Positions 50,870 through 60,561 of a stretch of DNA of 64,000 bases are shown here, in pieces. Numbering within the stretch: the stretch's first letter is position 1; the number at the start of each line of letters is the position of its first letter. The position numbers were made by a program, and so were the translations under genes. Origin of the DNA: a bacterium BRH_c32 (lineage in GTDB: Bacteria > Bacteroidota > Ignavibacteria > Ignavibacteriales > Melioribacteraceae); NCBI GenBank assembly GCA_001516025.1, contig LOEU01000015.1, forward strand, positions 62,001 to 126,000, read 5' to 3'. The notes under the pieces were generated by a model. That model was not told the DNA's origin and searched no databases. It worked only from the letters and a program-made list of their open reading frames with translations.

Positions 50870-51001
50870 AACACACCGGTAATTATTTATAATTGAATAT
50901 AAAAAACTGATTAATTAATTTCAGGAATATGGAAATTTTATTAAGATACTCTTTATTTGGATTATTGCAAGAAGGGTGGCAAAATTTCAAAAAATTAATT
51001 A

Positions 51002-52210
51002 TTATTTATTGAATGTAAGTTTTATTGTTGTGCCTTTTTCTTTGATACTGGTAATTTCGATATCAATCTCATTCATTTCACAATATTTTTTGGTGAGTGC
51101 AAGTCCTAAACCATTGCCATCATAACTTCTAATATATCCTTGCTCTTCTTGAGTGAACGGTTGGAATAATTTATTTAAATAACTATCTGATATGCCCACA
51201 CCTGAATCTTCGATTTGAAGAACTATTTTTCCCTCCACGTTTAGAATCGAAATCTCAATCTTTCCTTGTGGAGTGAATTTTATTGCATTATCAATTATTT
51301 GCTGCAAGATCGATTTTACTGAAAATGGGTCTATAAGTACATTCGGAAATTTGCACTGTAAATTGAAATTATATTCTAAATTCTTTTCTTTGATATGTGG
51401 ATAAAAATCGTACATCACTTCATCAACTATTATAACAAGATCCAAAGTTTGGAATTCTGGCACATAAGTATCCGAAGTTACTTGGGACATTTCTAAAATT
51501 AGCTCGATAGTTCTGATTATTCTTCTGCTGGCTTGCTTTATACTATCAAAACTTTCAAATGCTTCTTTTATGTCATTTTCTTCTAAATAGGCACGTGCTA
51601 AATCAGTATATCCCATTACAGCATTAAGCGGAGTCCTTATTTCATGCGACATCTGAGCGAGGAATTCCGATTTAATATTATCCGCCGCTTCCGCTTTTTC
51701 CTTAGCTGTACGAAGCTCTTTAATCGTTTCATTTAATTGGTTAGTCCTTTTATCGACAAGGAGTTCGAGATTTTTTTTATAAAGAGAATTTTCCTTCATG
51801 AGTGAAGATTTTTCTAAAGCTCTATGAACGCTCATTTCAAGATCATCAAATTTCAAGATTGGTTTAGAGACAAAATCCCATGCTCCAAGTTTTATCGAGT
51901 TAATGGCTTCTTTTATAACTCCGGTACCTGAAACGACCACTATAGGAACATCAAAAGACATCTCCCTGATAAATGCAATTATCTTTTCGCCGCCGATTCC
52001 GGGCATATTTAAGTCCACCAAGACTATATCCGGTTCATCTTGTGCAAACAACCTTAATGCCGTGTTACCGTCATTTGCCGTAAAAACAATTGCCTCTAAG
52101 TCTTCAAAAAAATATTTTAAGCTGTTACATAAATCTATATCATCATCAATGATTAACATTTTTACATTAACCAATGAATAATATGGAGATAACTCGGAAT
52201 TTAATTCCAT
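51002..52210 (-). CDS. Hybrid receiver-histidine kinase without transmembrane segment
   Basis: A 402-residue soluble protein: receiver domain (about 15-135; phospho-acceptor Asp66 in VLVDLNMPGI), a coiled-coil linker (about 140-180), HisKA (H near 188 in AQMSHEIRTPLNAV) and HATPase (NAIKFTPQG, GLGLALTKKY). It has no membrane helix, so it is probably a relay component that receives phosphate and passes it on. It lies 196 bases from the PAS kinase on the same strand. Confidence 0.9.
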   Translation of the reverse strand: MELNSELSPYYSLVNVKMLIIDDDIDLCNSLKYFFEDLEAIVFTANDGNTALRLFAQDEPDIVLVDLNMPGIGGEKIIAFIREMSFDVPIVVVSGTGVIKEAINSIKLGAWDFVSKPILKFDDLEMSVHRALEKSSLMKENSLYKKNLELLVDKRTNQLNETIKELRTAKEKAEAADNIKSEFLAQMSHEIRTPLNAVMGYTDLARAYLEENDIKEAFESFDSIKQASRRIIRTIELILEMSQVTSDTYVPEFQTLDLVIIVDEVMYDFYPHIKEKNLEYNFNLQCKFPNVLIDPFSVKSILQQIIDNAIKFTPQGKIEISILNVEGKIVLQIEDSGVGISDSYLNKLFQPFTQEEQGYIRSYDGNGLGLALTKKYCEMNEIDIEITSIKEKGTTIKLTFNK

Positions 52211-52405
52211 CTTTAATACCTAACTTTCAAGTGTAATATTATTGTCCAATATTTTCATTTTTTTAGAAATATAATTCTTGGTGTCTGTAATATCGACTTG
52301 TCACCATCAAATAGCAAGATACTTACTTAATATGTGATTACTTTAATATACCGCTTTTTATAATTTTTAAATCAGTTAAATTATCTTTATTATATCAAAA
52401 TAATT

Positions 52406-54034
52406 TTAGTCCTGATGAGAAAAAACAGAAGGAATAATTATTTGGAATGTAGTACCTATACCCAAATGAGAATATACTAAAATTTTTCCATTGTGATTAT
52501 TTTTAATTATCATGTATGACACAGAAAGACCCAATCCCGTACCTTCGCCCACAGGTTTTGTTGTAAAAAATGGTTCAAAAATTCGATGCTTTGTTTTTTC
52601 ATCCATTCCGGGACCATTATCTTCAATTTCGATAATTAGTTCGTCTCCCTCTTTTTTTGTTCTAATAATTATCATCGGTATTTTTTCAAGTTCATGATTA
52701 ATGAAGATGGCTTGGACTGAATTTTGAATTAAATTAAAAATTACTTGTTGAATCTCAACTGCTGAAATCCATACATCGGACAAATTTTCTTCATATTGAG
52801 TTTCAATTCTTATATTTTTGAAGTCATATTTTTTATTAAGATTATAATCATTTTTAATTAATGCGATAGTATCATCCAATAGTTTTTTGATATCGCAATT
52901 ATTTTTTCCCGAATCACTTTTTCGACTAAATTGAAGCATATTCTTAATTATCGCGCTTGCTTTGCCCGCTGCACCGCTAATAGAATCAATTATATTCCCG
53001 ATATCTCTTTGCTTAAAATATTCTTCTATTTGTTCCATTTCGATGCCGAGTTTATGAGCAACGGCTTTATTCCTGGGCATCTCTTTATCGGTACGTCTGA
53101 TGATATTTTGACACCCTTGTGCGATAGTTCCCAATGGATTATTAATTTCATGAGCAATGCCGGCGGCTAATCCTGCAATAGATGTCATCTTCTCGCTCTG
53201 AATCATTAATTCTTCCATTGATTTTTTTTCGGTGATATCCTCAATTATTATTAAACTTCCTTCATTGATAGGTGCTGTAATGGGCATAATTGTGATGTTA
53301 TATGACTTAGATTCTCCTTCATCATTTGAGACTATTTTTTCATTTGTAATAATGACATTATTTATTAAAGACATATTTAAGTCATGTTCAATAAAATTGA
53401 GTATCTTAAATTTCTCAAATAAGGAATGAGAATCACATTCACGATCAAGAGGAGAGATAAATACATCGGCAGATTTATTACATTGAGTAACATTTTGATT
53501 TTTATCAATCGTAATAATAGAAAAGGGGAGTGAATCAATAATATATTTGACAAGTGCATGAGCTTTTTCTATCTCGTTTTGAGCCATCACTCTATCAGTG
53601 ATATCAGTCATTAATGCAGCGACAAGCCCATCATCAGGGCGGTATAACGAGACTTTTAGATAACTCCCTTTATAGAAGTACTCTAAGGATTCTGAAATTC
53701 CGGTTTTTAGAACTCTATCAATTATCTGTAAATATTCAAAATTGCCGACATGTCTAAGTGTTTTATGCTCTTCACCTTCAGCAAAAGAATATCTTTTCCC
53801 CATTAGAGCTTCATATTCACTATTAACGTCTATATATTCGACACCCAGGGGTAGATCATTTTCATCATAGATTAAATTATAAATTGCAAAGCCGATAGAT
53901 AAATTTTCAAAAAGAGTTCGATATTTTTTTTCACTTATCTTTTGTGATATTTCTGCAGCTACCCTTTTTTCAAGATCGGAATTTGCCTTTTCTAATAATT
54001 CTTTATTATTTCTAAGTATATTCAATTTAATCAA
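52406..54034 (-). CDS. PAS-PAS sensor histidine kinase, cytoplasmic
   Basis: A 542-residue kinase with a short coiled-coil N-terminus, two PAS-like domains (about 35-150 and 155-275), an HisKA region (AGLAAGIAHEINNPLG, H near 295) and HATPase (NSVQAIFIN, DNGPGMDEKTK, GEGTGLGLSV). No TM helix is visible, so it probably senses an intracellular signal. The best start is a TTG at 54034 preceded by GGGAG. Its partner could be the receiver of the neighbouring hybrid kinase or the LytTR regulator. Confidence 0.85.
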   Translation of the reverse strand: MIKLNILRNNKELLEKANSDLEKRVAAEISQKISEKKYRTLFENLSIGFAIYNLIYDENDLPLGVEYIDVNSEYEALMGKRYSFAEGEEHKTLRHVGNFEYLQIIDRVLKTGISESLEYFYKGSYLKVSLYRPDDGLVAALMTDITDRVMAQNEIEKAHALVKYIIDSLPFSIITIDKNQNVTQCNKSADVFISPLDRECDSHSLFEKFKILNFIEHDLNMSLINNVIITNEKIVSNDEGESKSYNITIMPITAPINEGSLIIIEDITEKKSMEELMIQSEKMTSIAGLAAGIAHEINNPLGTIAQGCQNIIRRTDKEMPRNKAVAHKLGIEMEQIEEYFKQRDIGNIIDSISGAAGKASAIIKNMLQFSRKSDSGKNNCDIKKLLDDTIALIKNDYNLNKKYDFKNIRIETQYEENLSDVWISAVEIQQVIFNLIQNSVQAIFINHELEKIPMIIIRTKKEGDELIIEIEDNGPGMDEKTKHRIFEPFFTTKPVGEGTGLGLSVSYMIIKNNHNGKILVYSHLGIGTTFQIIIPSVFSHQD

Positions 54035-54120
54035 GCACTCCCACCCACAAAAACAATTTCTAAAAAAATAATCAGCTTAATAATTTGCGAAACAACATAT
54101 TTTAATAAAGAGAATTTGCG

Positions 54121-55455
54121 CTATCTCATAATTGGTAACTGATTCTGGACAAACTTTCCTGTATTAATAATATCTATAATATTATACGTTCCTAATTTCC
54201 TTGCACGCAAAAATCCGGACCACGCCGCATCTGCCAACGAACCATTTTCTAATAGTTCAAAAAGCCACTGATGAGCATAATCTGGATTGATCTGTCTGAT
54301 ACCGGCTCTAATTTCGAGCAACCATTTGCGATTAAATTTTTCCTGCGAACCGATTGCAGGAGACATTATAATCGGAAGTCCTAATGCCGAATAAAATGAA
54401 AGTTCACTTGGCTTAGTCCATAGTATATCTGTACTATGCATCAAACGATTAAATGTATTAAAATAATCTTCTATATTATTCTCGTAAAAAACTTCAATTT
54501 GTTTAGTGTCATTGCTAATTTCAGAGGCGACTTTTTGAAAATAATTTTTAATATTTTCTCTTGTTCCCGCTACGAGATTTAACTTAATTTTGTTTTGTAG
54601 AATAAGATTTTTAAGACTTTTAGCTATTGCACCACCAATCTCTTTTTGAGCACCTGCACCGCCGATTGAATATGTTAAGGTAATCTTAGGATCAATTTCG
54701 ATACTGCAATTTTCTTCGCCCAAGAAATGATGAACATTAATTCCATGGCGAGAACAAAATTCTCCATTTGGATCTAATCTTTTTAATCGCTGAGCGAGAT
54801 CGCGCTTAAGCACGTCAAGTTCCCTATTACCAAGCAATTCCGGTGGCAATGGAAATCCTGTAAGAATAACTTTATCATTCGGTACTCCATAAGCATGAAG
54901 TCTTTGAGCTGCCTTACTGCAAGGGGCAAAGTAAGTTATCTTGCTTTCCCATGGAGCTTTCGCAACCCAGACACGATTCAAATCCGCATCGCAAATAATA
55001 CAATAAACATCGCTTATTCCACGCATATTAGCAGCAATCGCAGGTGCATAGAAAGAGGTAATCATCGGTTGATCTTTTCTCCGTATCGTATCTAGCATAC
55101 CGGAACATAGTCCCCGCTTAATATTATGCTCTAATAGATCTACTTGAAAAGTCTTATTGGATAAATCTCGTAATGGATAAAACGAAGGGATATGAAGGAG
55201 AGAATCTAAAAGTCCGAAAATCAGATTCCCAACAATAGGTAAACCTTTTGCTCGGGACATTATTTCATAGGCTCTTAGGACTCGCTTCCAAAGTTTTTGT
55301 TCACTTTTAGAAGTGGATGAATCTGCACCTACATTAATAATATTCCCGTCAGCAATCGATTTTAGAGGATATACCGCTCTCTGATGTCCAAAGCCCATAT
55401 CCGCAGATACGAGCCAGACTTTTTTATTATTTTCTTCTACTGAATTCATACTCAC
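54121..55455 (-). CDS. GT-B-fold glycosyltransferase-like protein of unknown function
   Basis: A 444-residue cytoplasmic protein. The N-terminus has a GFGH nucleotide-sugar-transferase-like start (VSADMGFGHQRAVYPL), and the C-terminal half has TYSIGGAGAQKEIGG and WTKPSELSFYSALGLPIIMSP, matching the donor-binding region of MurG/MGDG-synthase-like GT-B proteins. The exact family and substrate are not recognised. The start is a GTG at 55455 or the ATG two codons later. It lies 38 bases from the Old Yellow Enzyme gene, which comes first in the same direction. Confidence 0.7.
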   Translation of the reverse strand: MSMNSVEENNKKVWLVSADMGFGHQRAVYPLKSIADGNIINVGADSSTSKSEQKLWKRVLRAYEIMSRAKGLPIVGNLIFGLLDSLLHIPSFYPLRDLSNKTFQVDLLEHNIKRGLCSGMLDTIRRKDQPMITSFYAPAIAANMRGISDVYCIICDADLNRVWVAKAPWESKITYFAPCSKAAQRLHAYGVPNDKVILTGFPLPPELLGNRELDVLKRDLAQRLKRLDPNGEFCSRHGINVHHFLGEENCSIEIDPKITLTYSIGGAGAQKEIGGAIAKSLKNLILQNKIKLNLVAGTRENIKNYFQKVASEISNDTKQIEVFYENNIEDYFNTFNRLMHSTDILWTKPSELSFYSALGLPIIMSPAIGSQEKFNRKWLLEIRAGIRQINPDYAHQWLFELLENGSLADAAWSGFLRARKLGTYNIIDIINTGKFVQNQLPIMR

Positions 55456-55493
55456 CCAAGATTATTTCGGTTCTCAAGTTAAGATAGTTTTAA

Positions 55494-56561
55494 TCAATAA
55501 TCAGTATAACCTTTTGCTCCGGGCGAATAAAATGTTGAGCTATCGGGTTTAGTTAATTCAGTGCCATTTTTTAATTTCGTAACTAAATCGGGGTTAGAAA
55601 TAAACGGTTTTCCGAAGGCAACTAAATCACCTTTATCTTCTTGCAAATCTTTTTCTGCCCGCACGGAATCATATCCGCCCGATAAAATAGTTGTTCCATT
55701 AAAATTATCTCTGATAGATTTTTTTACCGATGGTTTTACTTCAGGTGCACCCATTGAACTATGATCAGCAATATGCATATATACTATTCCAATCTCACTT
55801 AGTTTTTTTGATAATACGCTATAAGTTTCTTCTATCTCATCATAGAACTTCATACCATTGGCTGCTCCATAAGGAGAAACTCTGATACCGACCTTACCCG
55901 CACCGATAGCATCTGAAGTTTTTTTCGCGATTTCTAAAACAAACTTGAGTCTATTTTCGATCGAGCCGCCATATTCATCTGTGCGTTTATTGGTAATTGG
56001 ACTGATAAATTGTTCAATCAAATAACCATTTGCACCATGAAGTTCAATTCCATCAAAACCGGCTTCAATAGCGTTTTTAGCTGCTTTCACAAACTCATCG
56101 ATTGCATTTTGAATATCTTCTGCGGTCATTTCTTCGGGAGCGGGATACGGTTGTAATTCTTTTTGATCTGTCCACATATTGCCTTCAAGCTTTTCAGCCG
56201 AAGGTGCTAATATCCTAGCATTTTCTGGCATGTTAAGAGGATGCGATACTCTCCCTGTATGCATAATCTGCATAAATATTTTTCCGCCTTTATTATGAAC
56301 TGCGGATGTTACTTTTTTCCATCCTTCAATTTGCTCTTTGCTATAAATTCCGGGAATGCGTGAATAACCAAGTCCATTTAGGGATGGTGAAGTTCCCTCG
56401 GTTATTATTAATCCGGCGTCTGTTCTTAATGAATAATATTCCGCCATTAAATCATTCGGAACGTTGCCTATTGCGCGGCTTCTTGTCATCGGAGCCATTA
56501 CTATTCTGTTTTTTAGTTCAACATCGCCTAATTTATAACTACTAAATAATTTTCTATCCAT
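55494..56561 (-). CDS. Old Yellow Enzyme-family NADPH:flavin oxidoreductase (alkene reductase)
   Basis: A 355-residue FMN-dependent TIM-barrel enzyme of the OYE/NemA type. Signature segments are RIVMAPMTRSRA, MHTGRVSHPLN, DGIELHGANGYLIEQFISP and NRLKFVLEI. The catalytic Tyr and substrate-binding His/Asn pair lie in the HGANGYL region. A strong GGAGGA precedes the ATG. It likely reduces electrophilic alkenes; the natural substrate is unknown. Confidence 0.93.
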   Translation of the reverse strand: MDRKLFSSYKLGDVELKNRIVMAPMTRSRAIGNVPNDLMAEYYSLRTDAGLIITEGTSPSLNGLGYSRIPGIYSKEQIEGWKKVTSAVHNKGGKIFMQIMHTGRVSHPLNMPENARILAPSAEKLEGNMWTDQKELQPYPAPEEMTAEDIQNAIDEFVKAAKNAIEAGFDGIELHGANGYLIEQFISPITNKRTDEYGGSIENRLKFVLEIAKKTSDAIGAGKVGIRVSPYGAANGMKFYDEIEETYSVLSKKLSEIGIVYMHIADHSSMGAPEVKPSVKKSIRDNFNGTTILSGGYDSVRAEKDLQEDKGDLVAFGKPFISNPDLVTKLKNGTELTKPDSSTFYSPGAKGYTDY

Positions 56562-56651
56562 ATCTTCCTCCGTATTGTTATCTATTTATTTAATTTCTCA
56601 TAATTCAACTATTCTGCTTTTATACACTTATAACACCAAATAGTTCAAAAA

Positions 56652-56675
56652 AATTCCCGATAGAAATCGGGAATT
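56652..56675 (-). terminator. Terminator of the Rossmann-like gene
   Basis: A perfect 9-bp stem (AATTCCCGA / TCGGGAATT) with a 6-base loop. On the minus strand it is followed by a T run and lies 45 bases after the stop of the small Rossmann-like gene. Confidence 0.75.
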
Positions 56676-56720
56676 AAAAAAATGTTTTTCGATATGAATA
56701 TTATTATATCATCAATATTT

Positions 56721-57272
56721 TTATTTTCCGAAACTTCTTGCGAAGAGGTCTATAATTGCTTTTCTCCCATTATCTTGAAGGAAGCGAGTGCCTGTACCTA
56801 CAAAATGAACATGTTTAATAACCGGATCATCACATTTAACCCAATTCAAATGTTCCCACGTAAACCAAGAATCTTTTTCTTGATCAAAAACGAAAATTGG
56901 TTTATTACAAATCTTTGCAAATTCAGCACCCCAGCCTGTACCTCCTTTTACGGTGTTATCAGCAAGTATATGACCTATGACATAAATTTCCTGACCGTTA
57001 TTGATCTGATACCAAATGCTCTGAAGCACTTTTCTCAATTTTGGTGTAGCTGTGTAATTACGATTAAGCAATTTAGAAACATATTCCAAACTCACATCAC
57101 CATTCTTAAGCTCATCATGATTAAGCACTCTAATGCCGCGTGTGCGTTCGATATTATGACCTTCAAAAGTAAAATTAACTTCTTCGATACCTAAGCTTTC
57201 GGCTGTTTTTCCAAATTCTGCTTCTGCGCCTTGAATTCCACCGCTAAATAAAATTACATCTTCTTTATTCAT
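56721..57272 (-). CDS. Rossmann/SLOG-like protein, function unknown
   Basis: A 183-residue cytoplasmic protein. The opening ILFSGGIQGAEAEFGKTAESLG has the nucleotide-binding GG-x-x-GAE pattern of SLOG/YspA-like proteins, and the C-terminal GTGTRFLQDNGRKAI could close a small nucleotide site. I cannot assign a precise family. It has its own terminator and a candidate -7 box framed by an 8-bp inverted repeat upstream, so it is probably transcribed alone. Confidence 0.6.
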   Translation of the reverse strand: MNKEDVILFSGGIQGAEAEFGKTAESLGIEEVNFTFEGHNIERTRGIRVLNHDELKNGDVSLEYVSKLLNRNYTATPKLRKVLQSIWYQINNGQEIYVIGHILADNTVKGGTGWGAEFAKICNKPIFVFDQEKDSWFTWEHLNWVKCDDPVIKHVHFVGTGTRFLQDNGRKAIIDLFARSFGK

Positions 57273-57310
57273 TTTTCTTCCTTTTCTTAATTAATAATTA
57301 TTAGATGTTA

Positions 57311-57338
57311 TAAACTGTGCAAAGATACATACAGTTTA
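57311..57338. promoter_or_regulatory. Inverted repeat framing the promoter of the Rossmann-like gene
   Basis: TAAACTGT-N12-ACAGTTTA, perfect 8-bp arms. On the minus strand the spacer holds TATCTTTG (57320-57327), matching the TAnnTTTG -7 box. A repressor bound to these arms would cover the promoter; that is inference. Confidence 0.45.
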
Positions 57339-57427
57339 GCAATTTCGCATAAAAATACCGGTAATTATATTTTGTAGATAATTTTTGATGCTATGATAAT
57401 ATTCCCAAATGAGTAAATAATTTTTGT

Positions 57428-59224
57428 TTAATTAATTTTCTCGAGTATGATCGATTTAAAATCAGCAACATAATTATTCGGTATAAAAGTTGCCTTTAGA
57501 AATATTTTATTAGATCCTTTTGGGAGCGTAATTTCTCCGATTTCTAAAATTCCCCACCGGCATTCATAAGCTTCTTGTCTTTTTACTCTATCGGGACTTG
57601 GAATAGGAATAAATTCAACCGGAATATTTACTTTAGCAGCGATTGAAATTCCGGCTGTCATTAGTTTTAATTCCGACCCTGTAAACCCTGATGGACAAAA
57701 ATATTTAAACTTTACTTTGTACTTTGATTCTTTAATTACAGAGACATTCCAAGATATTTCATCATTTGGCGATTTCCAATTTGTGATCCAGTCATGTGCC
57801 CATCCATGCCCTTCAAAAAATCTGAGACTATCGGTTTTCACAGCATCCACCGCCTGCAATTCTATTGGATAATTATAATCATAACCCAATAATATCGGCT
57901 GTGTATCAAATCCATTTTTGGCAACTTCTTTATACCAACTATTAATTTTTTCGGAGTAGTTTTTTGTTTCTATCGGTTTTTTATCGGCAATATTATTTTT
58001 CTGAAGAGGGTCATTTTTAAAATCATATAACAAAGAATTGTTTTTCTTATCCTGGACTAAAATATATTTATCATCACGAACAGAAATCGGCGGGTCTTTT
58101 AATTTATTCTGTGCAAAGATCAACCTGCTTGATTTATCATTGTTTTCATTGTTATCATCTTTTTTTTTGCCTGTGAGTAATCCCGCAAGACTGACTCCAT
58201 CAAAAGAAAGCGAATCGGGAATTTCGATATTGCATAATTCAGCGATAGTAGGAAAAATATCAATATGAGCAGCGAGAGATTTTATAACTGTATTAGGTTT
58301 TATTGCGTTAGGATATTTGATAAAGCATGGGACTCTCACACCCCCATCATCAACAAAACTTTTTATTCCTTTCATTCCACCATTATACCGCCAAGTATTC
58401 GGACCATTATCAGTCATAAAAATAAAAATCGTATTATCGGTTAAGCCCAATTCATCAATTGTATTTAGTATCCTTTTCGTATTATCATCAATATTTTCTA
58501 CCATTCCATAGACACATGCGAGAGTATCGCTTAGACCCATCTTTTTATATTTATCAAAATACTTATCGGGCACCTGAAATGGACTATGAGGAGCGTTAAA
58601 AGGAATATAACATACAAATGGATTCTCTGAATTTTTATTAATAAAATCGATTGCTGCATCGGTCAATACATCTGTTATATACCCTTTTGTTTTAACGGTT
58701 GATCCATTATGCTGTAATTCGGTATCGAAATAATTATTCCAATGCCCGGCGCAGAAACCGAAGAATTCATCGAACCCTCTAGCATTAGGTGTGTATGGAT
58801 ATTGATCTCCATTATGCCATTTGCCAAAGCATCCTGTTGCATAACCCGCATTTTGAAAAACTTGAGCGAATGTGGTTTCATCAAGACGCATTATCTCTTC
58901 ACGATTAGTAACGCCGGATACCCCCGTGCGAAGATGATAACGCCCCGTAAGTAAACTTGCTCTTGAGGGTGCGCATAATGGAGAGACATAAAAATTATTA
59001 AACTTAACACCCGAATGAGAAAGTTCATCCAATGCCGGAGTATTAAGATATTTATTGCCATTGCAAGCTAAGTCCCCCCACCCTTGATCATCGGTAAGTA
59101 CGATTACTATATTTGGTCTCTTCGGTTCATACCCTTTGCTAAAATAAGCAGAATTAAGAGCAAGCAAAATAATGCCAATCATTAATTGAGTTCTTATTGT
59201 TATGAAGAGATTTTTATAATTCAT
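57428..59224 (-). CDS. Secreted type I sulfatase
   Basis: A 598-residue enzyme with an N-terminal signal peptide. The sulfatase signature is intact: metal-binding VLTDDQGWGDL, then Cys84-Ala-Pro-Ser-Arg (formylglycine precursor) in LCAPSRASLLTGR, and GCFGKWHNGDQ. The extra C-terminal part (about 460-598) is likely a beta-sandwich. Activity needs a formylglycine-generating enzyme or anSME, which is not in this window. It lies 277 bases after the alginate operon on the same strand but has its own upstream gap. The glycan substrate is unknown; sulfated algal polysaccharide is plausible. Confidence 0.9.
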   Translation of the reverse strand: MNYKNLFITIRTQLMIGIILLALNSAYFSKGYEPKRPNIVIVLTDDQGWGDLACNGNKYLNTPALDELSHSGVKFNNFYVSPLCAPSRASLLTGRYHLRTGVSGVTNREEIMRLDETTFAQVFQNAGYATGCFGKWHNGDQYPYTPNARGFDEFFGFCAGHWNNYFDTELQHNGSTVKTKGYITDVLTDAAIDFINKNSENPFVCYIPFNAPHSPFQVPDKYFDKYKKMGLSDTLACVYGMVENIDDNTKRILNTIDELGLTDNTIFIFMTDNGPNTWRYNGGMKGIKSFVDDGGVRVPCFIKYPNAIKPNTVIKSLAAHIDIFPTIAELCNIEIPDSLSFDGVSLAGLLTGKKKDDNNENNDKSSRLIFAQNKLKDPPISVRDDKYILVQDKKNNSLLYDFKNDPLQKNNIADKKPIETKNYSEKINSWYKEVAKNGFDTQPILLGYDYNYPIELQAVDAVKTDSLRFFEGHGWAHDWITNWKSPNDEISWNVSVIKESKYKVKFKYFCPSGFTGSELKLMTAGISIAAKVNIPVEFIPIPSPDRVKRQEAYECRWGILEIGEITLPKGSNKIFLKATFIPNNYVADFKSIILEKIN

Positions 59225-59500
59225 TAGTTTCTGCCAGATTTAATTTCCTTTGTAAATATAACAAAGACTATTTGAAAAAATTTTTCGAATAGGAAATATT
59301 AATCTGAGCGCAATCGAATTATTAGTTTGAAGAATATTACTAGAATTGGCAATCACTTCATATGGAGTCAACTGAGAGCGAACTAGAAAAATATCACCCT
59401 CAAAGAAAATGAACGAAATAAATAAAGGAAATGTCTTAGTTCTCATTCAGAGCAATATAAATAACTTGTGCAATAAACTATATTGTTTATCGATATGAAA

Positions 59501-60535
59501 TTATCTTTCTACTCTACCTGATCCGCCACTTTTAATTAATTTTTCAATTTCATCAATAGATACTAGGTTAAAATCTCCCGGTATTGAATGTTTAAGACAA
59601 GATGCTGCAACTGCAAATTCAAGTGCATCCTTGCTATTATTTTTTGTTAAAAGCCCATATATTAACCCACTGGCAAATGAATCTCCGCCTCCAACTCGAT
59701 CGACAATTTCAATTTCGTAACGAGATGATCTAATTGGAGCTATGCAATCTTTTTCATCAAGAAGCAGAGCACTCCATCCATTCATTGATGCAGAAAAACT
59801 CTCACGAAGCGTAATAGCAACTGCTTTGAAATTATAAATCTCTTTTAATTTTTTTGCAATATTGAAATATCCATCTTCATTCAATTTCCCTTCTTCGATA
59901 TTAGTATTATCTGCTTTTAAACCAAGAGACTTTTCGGCATCTTCTTCATTTGCAATACAAACATCGACATATTTCATAAGAGGCTTCATAACTGCTTGCG
60001 CCTCTTCTTGAGTCCACATCTTAGCTCTGAAATTGAGATCGCAACTGATAGTAACACCTAATTCTTTTGCAGTAGTGCAAGCTGCGTGTAATGCTTCTTG
60101 TGCGTTTTTACCTAATGCAGGTGTGATACCGGTCCAATGAAACCAATCCGCATTTTCAAAAACCTTCTTCCAATTAATTTCATCAGATTTCATTTGAGTG
60201 ATTGCAGAATTTGCCCTATCATAAATTACTTTAGATGCTCTTTGGCTTGCTCCGGTCTCAAGATAATATATTCCAACACGATCGCCGCCACGAACTATAT
60301 AATCATCTTTTACTCCAAATCTTCTAAGATGATTTATTGCTGATTGACCGATTTCATGTTTTGGCAATTTTGTAACGAAGAAAGAATCTAATCCATAATT
60401 AGAAAGAGATACGGCTACATTCGCCTCTCCTCCTCCATAAGTAGCATCAAAATTTTGTGATTGTACAAAACGTGTGAACCCCGGTGTGGATAACCGAAGC
60501 ATTATTTCTCCAAATGTTACAACTTTTTTATTCAC
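59501..60535 (-). CDS. kdgK: 2-dehydro-3-deoxygluconate kinase (PfkB family)
   Basis: A 344-residue PfkB-family kinase. The start is GTG with AGAGGA upstream. Family motifs: [15 protein letters not shown] near 34 and the anion-hole/catalytic [12 protein letters not shown] near 275. It would phosphorylate KDG to KDPG, the last step before aldolase cleavage. It is the last gene of the PL17-kdgF-MFS-kdgK run with 26-bp spacing, which strongly favours the KDG substrate. Confidence 0.88.
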   Translation of the reverse strand: MNKKVVTFGEIMLRLSTPGFTRFVQSQNFDATYGGGEANVAVSLSNYGLDSFFVTKLPKHEIGQSAINHLRRFGVKDDYIVRGGDRVGIYYLETGASQRASKVIYDRANSAITQMKSDEINWKKVFENADWFHWTGITPALGKNAQEALHAACTTAKELGVTISCDLNFRAKMWTQEEAQAVMKPLMKYVDVCIANEEDAEKSLGLKADNTNIEEGKLNEDGYFNIAKKLKEIYNFKAVAITLRESFSASMNGWSALLLDEKDCIAPIRSSRYEIEIVDRVGGGDSFASGLIYGLLTKNNSKDALEFAVAASCLKHSIPGDFNLVSIDEIEKLIKSGGSGRVER

Positions 60536-60561
60536 TTATGAATCCTCTAATTTTTTATTAA

